Positions 12,053 through 24,124 of a DNA stretch of 64,000 bases are shown one piece after another; the first letter of the stretch is position 1; each line of letters opens with the position of its first letter. Source of the DNA: Symsagittifera roscoffensis (taxonomy: Eukaryota > Xenacoelomorpha > Acoela > Convolutidae); NCBI RefSeq assembly GCF_963678635.1, contig NC_087063.1, positions 82,757,574 to 82,821,573 of the forward strand, given 5' to 3'. The notes beneath the pieces are model-generated. The model ran no database searches. It saw nothing but the letters and a program-made list of their open reading frames with translations, and was not told where the DNA came from. The position numbers and the translations under genes are program-made.

Positions 12053-12808
12053 GCAAAGCGGAGCTTCGCAACACTTGAGATGCAAACAAAACAGAGTGCG
12101 CTATAAGATAGTGAACGATAAAAATAGACAAACAAAAAAAATCTGAAAGATTAAGTTGAAAAAACAACTTGAGAAAAAAAAGTTGAACAAATTACAGCTA
12201 CAAAAACTTCATGTTTCTATCGGATGAAGTTCAAAAACAGCCTTTAAAAAATTGGAAATCAATTACCAAGCGGCAAAAAGCGACAAACCTTCGGTCGAAA
12301 TATGTTCAACCGTAAACAAAATTGTTGTCATAAAAAACTTTTTAAGTTTTTACGACCAATCCAAACTGAAACACATAAACGCATACTGATATATTTTGCC
12401 CTCAAATTATGCAATATTGTTTGACTAAACCAATTTCAAAAACTGTTTCAATATTTTTTAAAAATCAGACTATGGTAAAAACTGTTTTAATTGGAACAAA
12501 GCCCAGGTTTTAAAAAAAAAACCAGAAGAACCTTACCAGATAAAAAATGGCGATTCAAAAAAAAACGGAAAATGAACCGACAGAAATTAGGACGAAAACC
12601 ATGAACCCGAAATTGAAAAATTAATTACAACCCGAAACGTGCTTTAATTAATTACTATTTAAATCATAGTAGTTTTATATTCATTTTCAAGAAAATGAGC
12701 ACGTCAGAAGGTGATTGAGTCCAGGAGATGAAGGAGTCCTATGAACAGAATTATTGAGAAGAAAAAAGTCTAGTGCCTGATTGCAATACCCTTGCGTATC
12801 GCAAGGGT
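12053..12808 (+). repeat. Dispersed repeat A, copy 1
   Basis: This segment aligns in the same order with 25450-26091. Shared blocks are an AGAGGCAAAGCGGAGCTTCG start, a GTTGAAAAA/TTGAGAAAA zone, AAAAATGGCG followed by AAAACGGAAAA and GAACCGACA, and a GAAGGAGTCC block. It ends at the hairpin ACCCTTGC-GTATC-GCAAGGGT (12788-12808), an 8-bp perfect stem. There is no coding capacity. A terminal hairpin is reminiscent of Helitron 3' ends, but I see no reliable CTRR terminus, so the class is unknown. Confidence 0.7.
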
Positions 12809-13972
12809 AAAGACAAATACTTAAAATTGTAAGCTGCGCTTCGCGAATACAAGCAACAAAAACAGCTCCTAAAAAGATTCTAAAAAATTTGAATAGAAAA
12901 ATCAAAAACAAGCTTCTCAAGCAAGGCTCACTTTGCAAACACAAGCGATACAACGGCCAAAGTAGCTCTTAAAAACAAAAAAAACTGAAGTAAAATTAAA
13001 ATATGAAAAGAAAATTTTCGCTCTTCTTAAGCCGGAATCTCGTACTAATATACTTTGCTTCGCAAGTGTTAACAGTGAACAAAGGTGACCGACCTTTTAC
13101 CAGTAAATTTAAACAAATTTAATTGACAGCTTTGATGGCGCCGTTTAGTATGGTTAAAGAGGAAGATTCTACGGTTTCTCAGCGAAGTTTTGTTTGTTCT
13201 AACTGCATCCTTTTCGAATCTTCCACTAGTTATAGCTTATCTTGACTGAATTATTGCGTTGTGGCCTGGTAAAAAAAACCTAGCCCTGTGAACCAATAAA
13301 GTCTTTTTGAAGACGAAATAGCCCATGTAAAACAAGGCCATTCTCAACGTGATTAGCAACAAAAATTACAAAAAGCTAAAAAGTCTAATCATAATTTTAA
13401 AAAAAATGAGCACGCCAGCAGAAAGAGATGAGGCACATGGGAAGAGAAAAAGACTGATACCGGATTATGAAACTCTTGCTTTCGTAGTAAATATGGTACA
13501 CAGAGGTTGTTTCCTTTCGCATCTATATGCAAAAAACAAATCACGTAAAAATCATCTGCTTAAAAATTGTTTTCGAATGTATCAAGCATGAAACATCCGT
13601 AACTGATCTCATGACTTTTATACATTGAACACTAATTGAGAATGCAGAGTCATTGCTAATTGCATTTGCTTGCATACAAAAGACAGGCCTCAGAATATAC
13701 AGGCTGGTATAGCTTATGCGGTTTATAACCTGGCAAAAGATACTTAACAATGAAACCGGAAACTGTTTTCCAAACGAGAATTAGATTTTTAACGATTGAC
13801 TCAAAAAGTTTTTAGTTTATCTAATCCACTCAGTTTGGCCTCAAAAGTAATTTCCAAAAATTGTCATTTAATATTTCGATTCTAACGAGACAAAAATAAA
13901 TACCGGTTTACAGATATCAAAACAAAGCAGCACTTTCAATCAATCATTACAGAAACGAGAAAATGCCCAAAT
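12809..13972. other. Downstream flank of RBBP5; repeat fragments only
   Basis: No gene seen. 13400-13490 is a diverged fragment of the 3' part of repeat A: GAGCACGCCAG, then an ACTGATACCGGATTATGAAACTCTTGCTT-like stretch matching its GATTGCAATACCCTTGC zone. It explains the small open frame at 13349-13591. A TGCGCTTCGCGAATACAAGC hairpin-family motif lies near 12835. The 3' UTR of RBBP5 should start just below 13973, but I could not place its polyadenylation site. Confidence 0.55.
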
Positions 13973-16900
13973 TTAGAGCTTTCTTTTCCCTTTTTTCCGG
14001 CTGCCCGAGCCAGATTCCCTGCTGCTAGAACTGGCAGTTGTGACTCCGTTGTTAGCGGGGATCGAACCACTGTTCTCTATCGCCTCCAATTCAATATCAT
14101 AAAATTTAGTCTTTTTTGATTTGGCGTCTAATGCACTTGTATCTTTTGCCTTCTCTTCACTTTGAAGGTGTTTTCTTTTTCGTTGCGTATCGTCTGGGGG
14201 AGCATTTTGATCGGAGTTGAATGAAGTTTCTTCTGGGTCTTCGATTTCAGGAGCATTGGGCAGGAATAGGACTCCGTCTAAATCCAGCTCATCTTCGTCG
14301 CTGTCCAGAAAAGCCCGGCTGTTTGGAGCAGTTCCAACAATGTCGATCTAAATTAAAAGGCGAATTTCGTTCAAGTTTCCGTCAAGAAATGAACTTCGCT
14401 TCACCATGAATAAAAACAACCAAGATATTATACAACGTTTTGAAAAATTCACAACGCAACCGTAAAAATGGCAACTGATACCAATTGATCTTCATCTGAT
14501 TTAACAGTAGCTTAATGCTAAATTTCATTTCATATCCTAATTTTTTGGTTAAGACAGAGGCGAAGCTGCGCTTCGCAAACACAAGCGAGGAAAATGCAAA
14601 AAACAAGAGCTCTGAACAGGCAATCAGGAAAAAATTAAAAATACACCATGAGAAACAAATTTTAGCACTTCAGGTGTATCACGTTCTCACATCTGCTCCA
14701 CAACCGCTTGTAATTTCACTAATACTAGCCACTAATAAAGCAGCTACAGTTTCTATCAAATTTCAAATGCTACGCAGCAAAAATTTGCCTAAAAAATTGC
14801 CTGTTGATTAGGAGTCTCATGAGCTCGGATCTGCACCATGTTCGCATGGAAGTAAACTAGTGGCCCAGCTAATGCTGGATCCACCTGTTTCAATTTTTTT
14901 CAATGAGATTCGCACCGCGACCCAGAGATAGGAGTCTCGCATACTAACCACTCAGTCACGGACACTTAATTGGAATCAAAAACAAGCCACAAACGAGCAG
15001 AGAACACATACTATGCAATTACCAATTATACAGTGAAAATTCAAAACAAGTGAACTTTTATCGGCTAGTTAGGTTAGAACAAGTATAAGGTTCGTAATAA
15101 CATCGCAAGTGTAATCAAATAATATTGATACGAAAATGCGTTGTTTTCCAAAAAATGCGCAAAACTAAGATTTACGCAAAACTAAGATTTAATTTTTCGG
15201 CATAATTAGGGGATTAGCCACCTTTATCTCAGATTTGGCTAAGCAGTTTTCGAAACAAGTGAAAAAATTCCAAAAAGTTGACCTTACCTAAATGCATAAA
15301 CTTTTCTCTATTAAAGCATGGGAATAGCGTGGAAGACGTCCAAGACCTTAATTTTAAGATTGAACCCCTGATATCAGATTTAGCTTAAAGTTTTCGAGAA
15401 CAGTGAGCTTTAAGCACGCGAAATCTAAGCACCATTTTAGTTTGAACACAGACGAACTTGCACTTCGCATACAGAAGCAAAAATATTACCGATAACGCTA
15501 CTGGGAAAAACTGAATGAATAAAACTTAGAGACCTCATAATTTCTTAAGGGACGCACACCAATTATGACTCATTAGCAGTACCAATCAATTTAAAAAAAA
15601 TTTACCAACTAACATTCCTCAATTTATAGAGCAGTCTATGGTGCAGTAAGCTATGGTACAGTAAGCTCAATTATGGCAAGTAAGCTTCCTTCAACCAATT
15701 TGGAACGATTTCTATGACGGATTAAATCTCCGCTTACGCGTTAATAGCGCGAAACATATCGCGCGTTGATTGTCCCAAAATAGCCATTTTAAAACTCCTA
15801 TAACTTCACGAAAAATGATCACAGGTGAAATATTTTTCCAAATCTAAGCTCAGGACAACAATGCCTTTTGAATGATATAAAAAAAAATTCCGTCAAAAAT
15901 GGCTAGTCAAAAAATCGAAATTTGTCTGAAGAACCACACACACTTTACCACACACACTTTACGAACCCCCCCCCCCCGAGCACAAATATTCCATTAATTT
16001 CGTTACGAAAGTCGGAAAAATAATATTCTGTGTTAAAATACTTAGCATTGATTGTACCTAATAGCTGGTTATTGATCAAAATTAACACTTTCAAAATGAA
16101 CACATTTTATCGCAACAATATTTGCGACTTAGGTTGGAAAAAAAGATAGCTCATTCTATAACACAAGCATTGCTGTGTAATTAACTAGTAACCTCAGAAT
16201 CAATAGGTTAGTTTTTTAAAGCAAAAAGAATAAGTTTACAAAAAACGGGAAAAATTCAAAAATTGGCCATACTTTTTTCAAAACGCAGGGCATAGCCGCT
16301 TGCGCAGGGAAAATTGGCATAACTGACTGTATCTATTTCGGTTAAAAGGCAATCACCTTTATTTCTTCAATTTATGCTAAAATTTTATTTCCTAAATGCA
16401 ATTTAAAAAGACTTATGCTTTCATTAGTTTTTTAATGTCAATTTGAACACGTGAACATATTTGAACACGTGAACAACAACTTTTCGTTCATACAAATTAA
16501 GGAACAAACTACTTTCAGACATCTTTCATTCGTAGAATAGAAGAAAATCCAATTTTAGCTGATATCTTAAATCATAAATAATGAGTATTGATGAACTTTG
16601 AATGCATCCTCACTTCTTCGTCCTCGTGTGCATGATGGGCGTCTTCGGGGAGAGATCTGTCCTCGTCCTCCAGATCGAACTCGCTCTCCCTTTCCTCATA
16701 TTCTACATTCTCCTCTAACTCCCTGAAGTCAGGAGCAAATGCACTCCAGTTCTCCACTTGGGCCTAAACAAACACTCATACACATATCTCATTCATAATT
16801 ATACACTCGGAAAGTTATTAATCGGTTATTTTTTGATAATTTGCACTCGGAAAGTTATTAATCGGTTATTTTTTCATAATTTGCACTCGGAAAGTTATTA

Positions 16901-19900
16901 ATCGGTTATTTTTTCATAATTTGCACTCGGAAAGTTATTAATCGGTTATTTTTTTGATAATATGCACTCGGAAAGTTATTAATCGGTTATTTTTTTGATA
17001 ATTTGCACTCGGAAAGTTATTAATCGGTTATTTTTTGATAATTTGCACTCGGAAAGTTATTAATCGGTTATTTTTTTGATAATTTGCACTCGGAAAGTTA
17101 TTAATCGGTTATTTTTTGATAATTTGCACTCGGAAAGTTATTAATCGGTTATTTTTTGATAATTTGCACTCGGAAAGTTATTAATCAGTTTATTTTTTGA
17201 TAATTTGCAGATTGCACTGTGCCCAATAGTTTCAACCCAATAGCGTGCTTACTTGAGCCCATATGGATACAATGCCAGCGGATATTGAGGCTATTATTGG
17301 TCGGATAGGGTGCCAGGCAACATCCAAAACTAGTTCCCCTCTGGCCCCGTACAGCACCTTCACCAGGGACCCCGAACCCGCCTTCTCCCAGATGTAGAGA
17401 GCGTGTTGTCTCATAGAAGCCGCCACTATGAACTGCGCGTCGCCACTGAACGCCACCTGCAAATTAACATCACGGGGGCTATTATCATGCGCGAAGGACT
17501 GAACGCGCGAAAATTCTCAACCAATCAATGCCATTTAAACTGTAGAAACGCTAATAAATTTTATCGCTTATTTTAATCGAGTTAATGAATAATGAACTCT
17601 GTGCTGATTGGCTGACAAGTTTTTCGCGCATTCGATCCTTTGCTTATGAAGTATTGCCGCCAAAACTGCCTTTTTTTAGATTTAGAGATCAAAATCATAA
17701 ACGAAAACAAATGGATTGAAGAATACGCTGGAAGTTATTGAATGTTTTTATCATGAGATCTAGCAATTTTTTAGAGGTGTTCTACAGTGCCGAAAATTTA
17801 AACAAATTTCAACATATTAAGTGAGGCAATCAAAAACTTCACGGCGAACGTTTACAATCTTAAGTGACTTTTGAGCAAGAAATTTTGCAATTTAGACGTT
17901 TTGGCGCCAAAGCAATTGTTTCATTTGCAGTTGCAGACATTTTGGCGCCAAAATTGGAGTGATTTTCTTTCTTAATTAGCGTCAATAATTTTGCGCTCTT
18001 TCGATAATGCGTTTAAATTATTCTGAAAATTTCCGGTCTTTTTCGGCACTGTTGTACTTCGGCACTGTTGAACGACGCCTTAGAGAAGTAACAGAAGTAA
18101 TTCGTATTACTTTCGGTGAATGACGAGGAGACGGGTCTGATCCAGACGGGTGCCGAACATCAAGCCGACGGGACTTCAAGCCGAATCGTAAAATTAGGGA
18201 ATTCAAGCCAAAAATTTTCTCATCAAGTCATGAAATATGATTAATTTGAAAATGTTTTAGAAGAATTATTCAATTTCATGATTTTTCTTCAGTAGTTTTC
18301 ATGAAATTTCAGCCTCCAAATGATGTTTAGGAAAGTTGAAAAAGAAAATACGGTTAAAAGCAATTTTCTGGTTTATAATTTATGCATTTCAAAAACCGGC
18401 TCATATTATTAACGGATGCCAATCTTAAGTGATTTATTGTCATGAATAACGCTTATTCTGGCCTACACTTGCCTAAAAATTTTTACAAGCAACGTTTTAC
18501 AGATAACAGACACGCTGCGCTTCGCAAACACAAGCGAGGAAAAAGCAAAAAAAATCTCTAAACAAAGTGAAATAAGGAAAAGGTTAAGAAGACACCTTGA
18601 GAAAATTTTTTGCAAGTCTTAGGAGCAACACATTCTCACATCTGCTTCATGACCTCTTGTAATTTTACTAACACTAGCCACCAATAATGCAGCTGCAGTT
18701 TCTATCAAATTGCCAATGCGATGCAGGAAAAACTCGACCAAAAAAACTAACTATTTCAATGTTCCGGATTTGGATCTCCTACCGGTTGATTAGGATTTCC
18801 ACTTCCTCGCAATCGCGCCAGTGACGCTTGGAAGAAAAACTAGTTGCCCAGCTTATGCTATATTCACGTATTTCTATATTTTGATCATATTTTGTACTGA
18901 TACCGAAATGCGTAATTTTGAAATTTTCAAAAATGGACTTAACGCAAAACCCTAGTGATTTTTCTGCTTAATTAGTGGATAAGCTGAATATTTAAAGAAA
19001 AAACTACTAATTGATATTTCATCTGAATTCTTACTTTCAGATTTGGCTGGGTAGTTTTCGAAAAAAAAATTGAAAAAGATTCCAAAAAAATTGAAAAGTT
19101 GGCTTTTCCTTAATTCACATTTTTTTTCTTTTAAAGCATCTGGGAACAGACTCGTATGCAGGGAAGATTTCCACAGCCTAATTTTTAGATTAAATCCTTA
19201 ATATCGGCTTTAGCTAGTAGCTTTCGAGATCAGTGGTGAAATATCTTTTTTTTTAAAAAACCGGAAAGAACTTCAAAAAATGGATTTTTCCGATGTCCAT
19301 TTTGGCTTTTCTACAAAACAATTAAGGCGAAACAGATTACCACAGAAAAATCTAAGCACGGTGTTACTTTGAATGAATTATCAACCTCAGAATCAGCAAG
19401 TTAGTTTTTGAAGAAACAAAAGAAGTTTCCAAAAAACGTGCAAAGCTTCAAAAATTGCACAATTTCTAAGGCTATATTATTTCAAAACGCAGGGCATAGC
19501 TGCTTGCGCAGGAAAGATTTGCATACGACGTTTTTTCTTCCGGTTGAACTTTTATTCTCCGATTTGGCAGGGTAGTTTTTTTTTAGAAAAGTAAAAAAAA
19601 TAAAAATTAACCAAAATGTCAAAAAATGGGCTTCTTTGAGGCCATTACATTTTTAATTTTTCTCACAAATTTAGGGAATAGCCGCTTGAGAAGGACAGAT
19701 CCCAATGATTAGTTCTTTTGTTTAAACGTTCATCTCAGATTTATGCATTTATTATTTGAGAAAATGAACAAAATGAAAATCAAATAAGTGAAAAATCCCC
19801 CTATTGAAACTTTCGAAAGACGTAGAACGTGGTGTAAACTGAAAAGAGACTAGCAAAAAAGCAGGCAGATAGAAGAGCAGCCAGTTTTTCTAATGACACC

Positions 19901-22900
19901 GAATGTTCAATTAATATTTATTACAGCAATTAGTCCTCTTTTCGTTCGATTTGAGGGCAAGCACGTTGTCGAACAATTAATCGTTTCCCGCCAAAAAGTC
20001 TTCAATTTGTTTGTTTAGCTCGTTATTAAGTTCATTGTCTAAATCAGACCCGTCTCCTTGTCATTCACCTTGGGGTATTCACCTTCACCTTACTTTCTTC
20101 CATGCAGTTCTGTTGACCATGTCCTGTAGCTTCTGTATTGGTTCTGGTTCAGCCCCTCCTGTTGATGATGACGCGGAGGATGAACTGGAGATTCCACATG
20201 CGAGCACTTCTTCCAGATTGTAGACTCTGATCACTCTGTCTCCACTGGACACTATGAAGTCACTGCCACTGCGAGCGAACACTATCTGCTTGATTCCTAC
20301 AACGCACAACTTCATCATCATCATCATCATCATGATTACTATCAGCATGATTATCAATATTACTAGCATTAACCGCACCTTCGGTGCTTAGAATTTTTAA
20401 CAATCGATAAAAAACCGTTAACATTGGAAATGAATTCTGCATCCTTGAGTGTACTCTGACAGCACCGGGTTACAGGGTTGGTAATAAGTTTTTAAAAAAA
20501 AATTTTATTCAGTTTTTTAATTCAAATTTTTAGAAACCATTTCAAAATTAATAAAGAAACATCACATCTCGTAATCTAAAATCAATTGGGCAGAGGTAAT
20601 TGGACGCAAGATTTGCAACTCCTGAGAGAGCTCTTACAGTACCCAACTACAGCGTTCGGAATTTCAGATTTTGAGAAACTTCAAAATTAAGTTTAAAAAA
20701 CTTTTTTGAAAAACCAGAAAAAAAACGTCATATCTCGAAAAATAACCGAAGGAATTGAGCAATCACAATTGAATGCATTATTCACAATCACTGACAGTAC
20801 TCTGACAGCCCCCAACTACAGAGGGTCAGGAACTTTAAAACTTTTTTAAAAAGTTGAATTTGAGTTTTCTGAAATTTTTTTGAAAAAAAAAAAAAAAAAA
20901 AAAACGTGATATCTGGAAAACTACAAAGACTTGAGCAGTCATTTTCAGAGGCAAGATTTGCAACCCCTGAGAGTATCCTCACCGTTTCCAACAAAAGGAT
21001 TTAGATCTTCAAAATTTTTGAATATTTTTTATTATTTAACAAAAAACTTTATATATCTGTTTTTTGAAAAGTTTTGAAAAAATCATAAAAAAATGTCCTA
21101 TCTCGAAAACTACAAGGATTTGAGACGTGAAATTTGCAGGCAAGATTCGCAACCCCTGAGAGTACACTGACAGCCCTCAATTACAGGGTTGAAAATTTCA
21201 AATTTTCAGAAAATCAAAATTAAGTTTTTTATAAATTTTCGAAAAATCTCGAAAATTTATCTCGTAACTAATAGGAATTGATTATACATATATGGAGGCC
21301 AGAATCTCAAAAGCTGGGAAAACTCTGACAGCATCCCACTATTGGGTTGCTTATTTCAAAGTTGATGAAATAAACTGGAAATCGAAAAAAAAAATTCTTA
21401 ACCATTGCAATATACGATATAGATTAAGCGTGCAAAAACGCTTCTCTTAAACATGCAAAAATAATACGTTGAAAAAGCTGAAACATGGCGAGATAATGGA
21501 GCCCGCATTTAAATATACAATAGATTATCATTATTATTATCAGGTAAGAACCAACAGAATATTTCTGTCACTCGAATTATGATTCATGAGAAAGATATTC
21601 GTTTTCAGTTCACATCATTCAACTATTATTCTGTGATCTGAAGTGACTAAATTCTGCTGCTAAGACAAAAATCATAATTCTGCTGCTGACCAAGATGACG
21701 AAAAACAAATTTTATTTCTATGATTATTTCTACAAAGTTTCTTTCGGAAAAAACGGGCCAAAAATCATAATATGCCGCCAACACTTTGATGTCTGACATA
21801 ATCTGGTAAAATTACTCGTTACAGCAAATAATGACGCTTATGTGAGGTGATGGCGGGGAGAAAAAAGCCAGCGTACCTTGTGACGAACTGGCAGATATTC
21901 TGAATGATGCCACCACTTTCAAATCCTCAGTTCTTATAACCAAAACTTTCCCCTTCGAGTTCCCAGTTATAATATGCGCCCCTCTCCTATCGAATATGGC
22001 ACATACATTAGGTTCTGCTCCTGCTGAAACTGAGTCTGTGTCTAAGGGCAGGGTGGAGTGTTTTCCTGAGACAGACACGAGAACAGCCGAGTGTTTCATT
22101 GGACATACCAGGAACTGGTCTGAGTTTCTCGGGTGGAATTGGGTTGTGAGAACTATGGACGGAAATCTGTACCTAAAATGTGCATAATTTTCATCATAAA
22201 AGGTAAGAATGTACTTGGTTAATTCCACCCCCCCCCCCCCCCCTATATGCAAGTCTACATTAATATTCAACACAAATTTTATACAAAATGATGCTTTTCA
22301 ACTTATCTTATGCATATGATAACTACCAAACTGCATAAATTATATTTTCCCTTTTAACTGAAATTTCAGTTTTCAATGATTTTCAATCAATTTGATTTTA
22401 GTATTTAGTGTCACTAATTGCGATTAAGACGATTATCTAAGTAGTCTGGGTGGGTTGGTGATTCCGGTAATTAAGCACCTAAGAGTATAGGTATATGAAG
22501 TTTCTATATCTACTAGGCTAATAAAAAAACTGCAAATAACATTACATTTTCCCAGTTAAGCCCAACTATTTATCTATTCTCTGCGTTGGTATAAAATAGA
22601 ATCGAGCTATAAACTAGGTCACACATGAACCAGCGAAAACCGAGCAGTTAAACACATAATACTGATGAAATAATTCTGAAATTTCTATACAAAAATCAAC
22701 CTAGCTTGGTGAATTTACATATTCTGCTCATTTTCGGCTGGTTTATATATGGGTTATAGTCTTTACACTCATTGAATTGCACAGAACGTATGGAGTCGTA
22801 ATGCGAAATGTAACAACTCGCAAAAAAAAGACAACGCGCATTAAAAGATAACTCGCAAAAAGGCGGTGAGTATACTGCGAGTTAAAAGATAACTAGCAGT

Positions 22901-23766
22901 AAACTCACCGCCGCAGTCGCGTCAACGTGTTGCGAGCTTGCCAAAAGAGTATAGGACGTTACACACACAAAAATTAAATCCGATTATGGCTAGTTGTGTT
23001 TTGTTGTGAGGTGTCGCGGTACCGTATGGAAATGTGTGGTGTACTTGCTTGTGTTCACACTCAGCAGACAGAACATCATGTATGGCCACATTCATGTCAC
23101 TTGCAGCAGTCAAGATCTTCTTGCCATCTCTGGACCAGCTGATACTGCTCATAGGCTACACAACAACAACAACAATAACAAACAACTCTGGCTGATTCAG
23201 TACAGTTTCATCTAACATACAGATGTAAATGTAACTGAAACAGCTAGAGTTATAGTTCATCCAAAGTAGTTTCGACTCTTAAGAATTACCATCTGTTTCT
23301 GCTAAGGTGAATTTTGCAACCGTTCGAAAACTCCCGGGTTTTCTATCAATTTTGTACTCTGGTATTACAATACATTAGGAGAGAAGCTATTTTGCCAAAA
23401 AAAATGCACCGCAGCTGAAAATTTCAGAACAAAGCTTAAAATCTCAAGGTTTTTGGCAATTTAATCATGCTTTCATAGCGCAAGTACAGAACCATGATTC
23501 TTCGTTTACGTAGACTTTTCGAGGTTATAAATTGAACACAAGCATTCGGTTCAATTTTCACTTACCTGTACATGACTCTGAATGATCTTCGATATTCCCC
23601 TGGTTAGGAAGTCCCATATGATGAGTCTCCCGTCATTACAGCCCACAGCGAACAGAGTACCCCACCTATTGAATGCACAGCAGTTTACAAACGCCACACA
23701 GTCCAGAGAACCGTCCAGCTCTTCCGGGTAAGTGTGGCCAAACGATTCCAGAAGCTCGATGTTCAT
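13973..23766 (-). CDS. RBBP5: RBBP5, WD40 core subunit of MLL/SET1 H3K4 methyltransferase complexes
   Basis: Seven exons join in frame to 511 aa (human about 538): 23766-23566, 23155-23049, 22172-21877, 20296-20094, 17456-17253, 16763-16614, 14347-13973 (stop TAA). The protein begins [10 protein letters not shown] and contains family-diagnostic blocks: [54 protein letters not shown] and [10 protein letters not shown] (exons 1-5, about residues 1-337, the beta-propeller). Exons 6-7 hold the EDEE-IDIV block equivalent to the WDR5-binding motif and [12 protein letters not shown] equivalent to the ASH2L-interacting hinge. A Lys/Arg-rich tail ends in KRKL. RBBP5 works in the nucleus with WDR5, ASH2L and DPY30 to activate SET1/MLL enzymes. 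Exon 4 carries a serine-rich insertion before EPEP. Intron 2 uses an apparent GC donor. The introns hold a minisatellite, a degenerate 170-bp array and several repeats. A TTTACAG acceptor-like sequence lies just upstream of the ATG, so the 5' end may be spliced on. Confidence 0.96.
14905..14969 (-). repeat. tRNA-like SINE head
   Basis: On the minus strand the segment reads TGACTGAGTGGTTAG (A-box-like) and, about 35 nt on, GCGGTGCGAATCT (B-box-like), with an anticodon-arm-like stretch between. The acceptor stem does not close, so this is a tRNA-derived SINE promoter rather than a tRNA gene. It is embedded in repeat B copy 1. Confidence 0.55.
15966..15977. repeat. 12-bp C homopolymer in RBBP5 intron 6
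   Basis: A run of 12 C on the plus strand, read as G in the RBBP5 transcript. Similar runs occur in RBBP5 intron 2 (22228-22243, 16 C) and KGD4 intron 2 (24422-24436, 15 C). Confidence 0.9.
16802..17210. repeat. 41-bp minisatellite in RBBP5 intron 5
   Basis: About ten head-to-tail copies of a 40-42-bp unit that starts GCACTCGGAAAGTTATTAAT and ends in a T-run followed by GATAATTT. Copies differ mainly in T-run length and at single bases, so the array is recent. It fills most of the 489-bp intron between RBBP5 exons 5 and 6. There are no unique spacers between units, so it is not a CRISPR array. Confidence 0.95.
18505..19545. repeat. Dispersed repeat B, copy 2
   Basis: Lies in RBBP5 intron 4 in the same orientation as copy 1 (14551-16340), and is colinear with it except for the insertion in copy 1. 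It starts with GCTGCGCTTCGCAAACACAA, lacking the left arm of the hairpin, and ends in the CGCAGGGCATAGCTGCTTGC block. The copies are clearly diverged, so the element is old. No open frame is shared between copies. Confidence 0.65.
20440..21345. repeat. Degenerate ~170-bp tandem array in RBBP5 intron 3
   Basis: A core of the type GAGAGTACTCTGACAGC-CCCAACTACAGGGT recurs at about 20452, 20627, 20797, 20970, 21162 and 21324, that is every 160-190 bp. Between cores the sequence is a variable A/T-rich stretch containing TCGAAAA and AAACTTTT words. The units are too diverged for a recent satellite. It may be an old tandem array, or a single element amplified in place. Confidence 0.7.
22228..22243. 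repeat. 16-bp C homopolymer in RBBP5 intron 2
   Basis: Sixteen consecutive C on the plus strand, about 55 nt upstream (in transcript terms) of RBBP5 exon 3, so the pre-mRNA has a G16 tract close to a 3' splice site. Confidence 0.9.
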
Positions 23767-24124
23767 TTTTGTTTGCAAATTCTAGCTGTAAATTCTTTTT
23801 ATTATTTCTTGTGTGCTATTTCAGGCCAGATAAGTCAGCGTCTGTTCAGCGCACGCTCCACTTCAAGAAAATAGGATCTCTTAACGAATATGGAACTTCA
23901 TTGATTTTTCACCTCACATTTTTACATATTTCAGATCTAAAATTCAATAATCGACGGATTTTTGATCTAACGAAGAAAAGTATTTAACCCAATTTTATTG
24001 ATTAACAGATGGAAATTAAAAAGTTTAGTTTGTACAAATTAATTTGAAATTAGTTTTTGGTACAATTAGTAAGCTATTCTGTACTACAACAGATGAAATT
24101 ATCTTTTCTTGGGTCTAACACAGC

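Larger units (their letters stand above)
14551..16340. repeat. Dispersed repeat B, copy 1 (interrupted)
   Basis: Lies in RBBP5 intron 6. 14551-15445 aligns with 18505-19370, and 16190-16340 with 19384-19540. Shared landmarks include CGCTTCGCAAACACAAGCGA, CACATCTGCT, GTTTCTATCAAAT, ATCTAAGCAC and CGCAGGGCATAGC. The first copy contains an extra 740 bp (about 15446-16189), probably a later insertion that itself begins with a decayed CTTCGC motif. The perfect hairpin GCGAAGC-TGC-GCTTCGC is at 14560-14576. It is non-coding. Confidence 0.65.

Noticed and set aside
13349-13591. Small 80-codon gene on the plus strand
   Set aside because: It coincides with a diverged fragment of repeat A and has no recognisable motif.
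14905-14969. Functional tRNA gene
   Set aside because: A and B box-like blocks are there, but the acceptor and T stems do not pair; it is part of a dispersed repeat.
16802-17210. CRISPR-like direct repeats
   Set aside because: Units are contiguous, with no spacers, in an intron of a eukaryotic gene.
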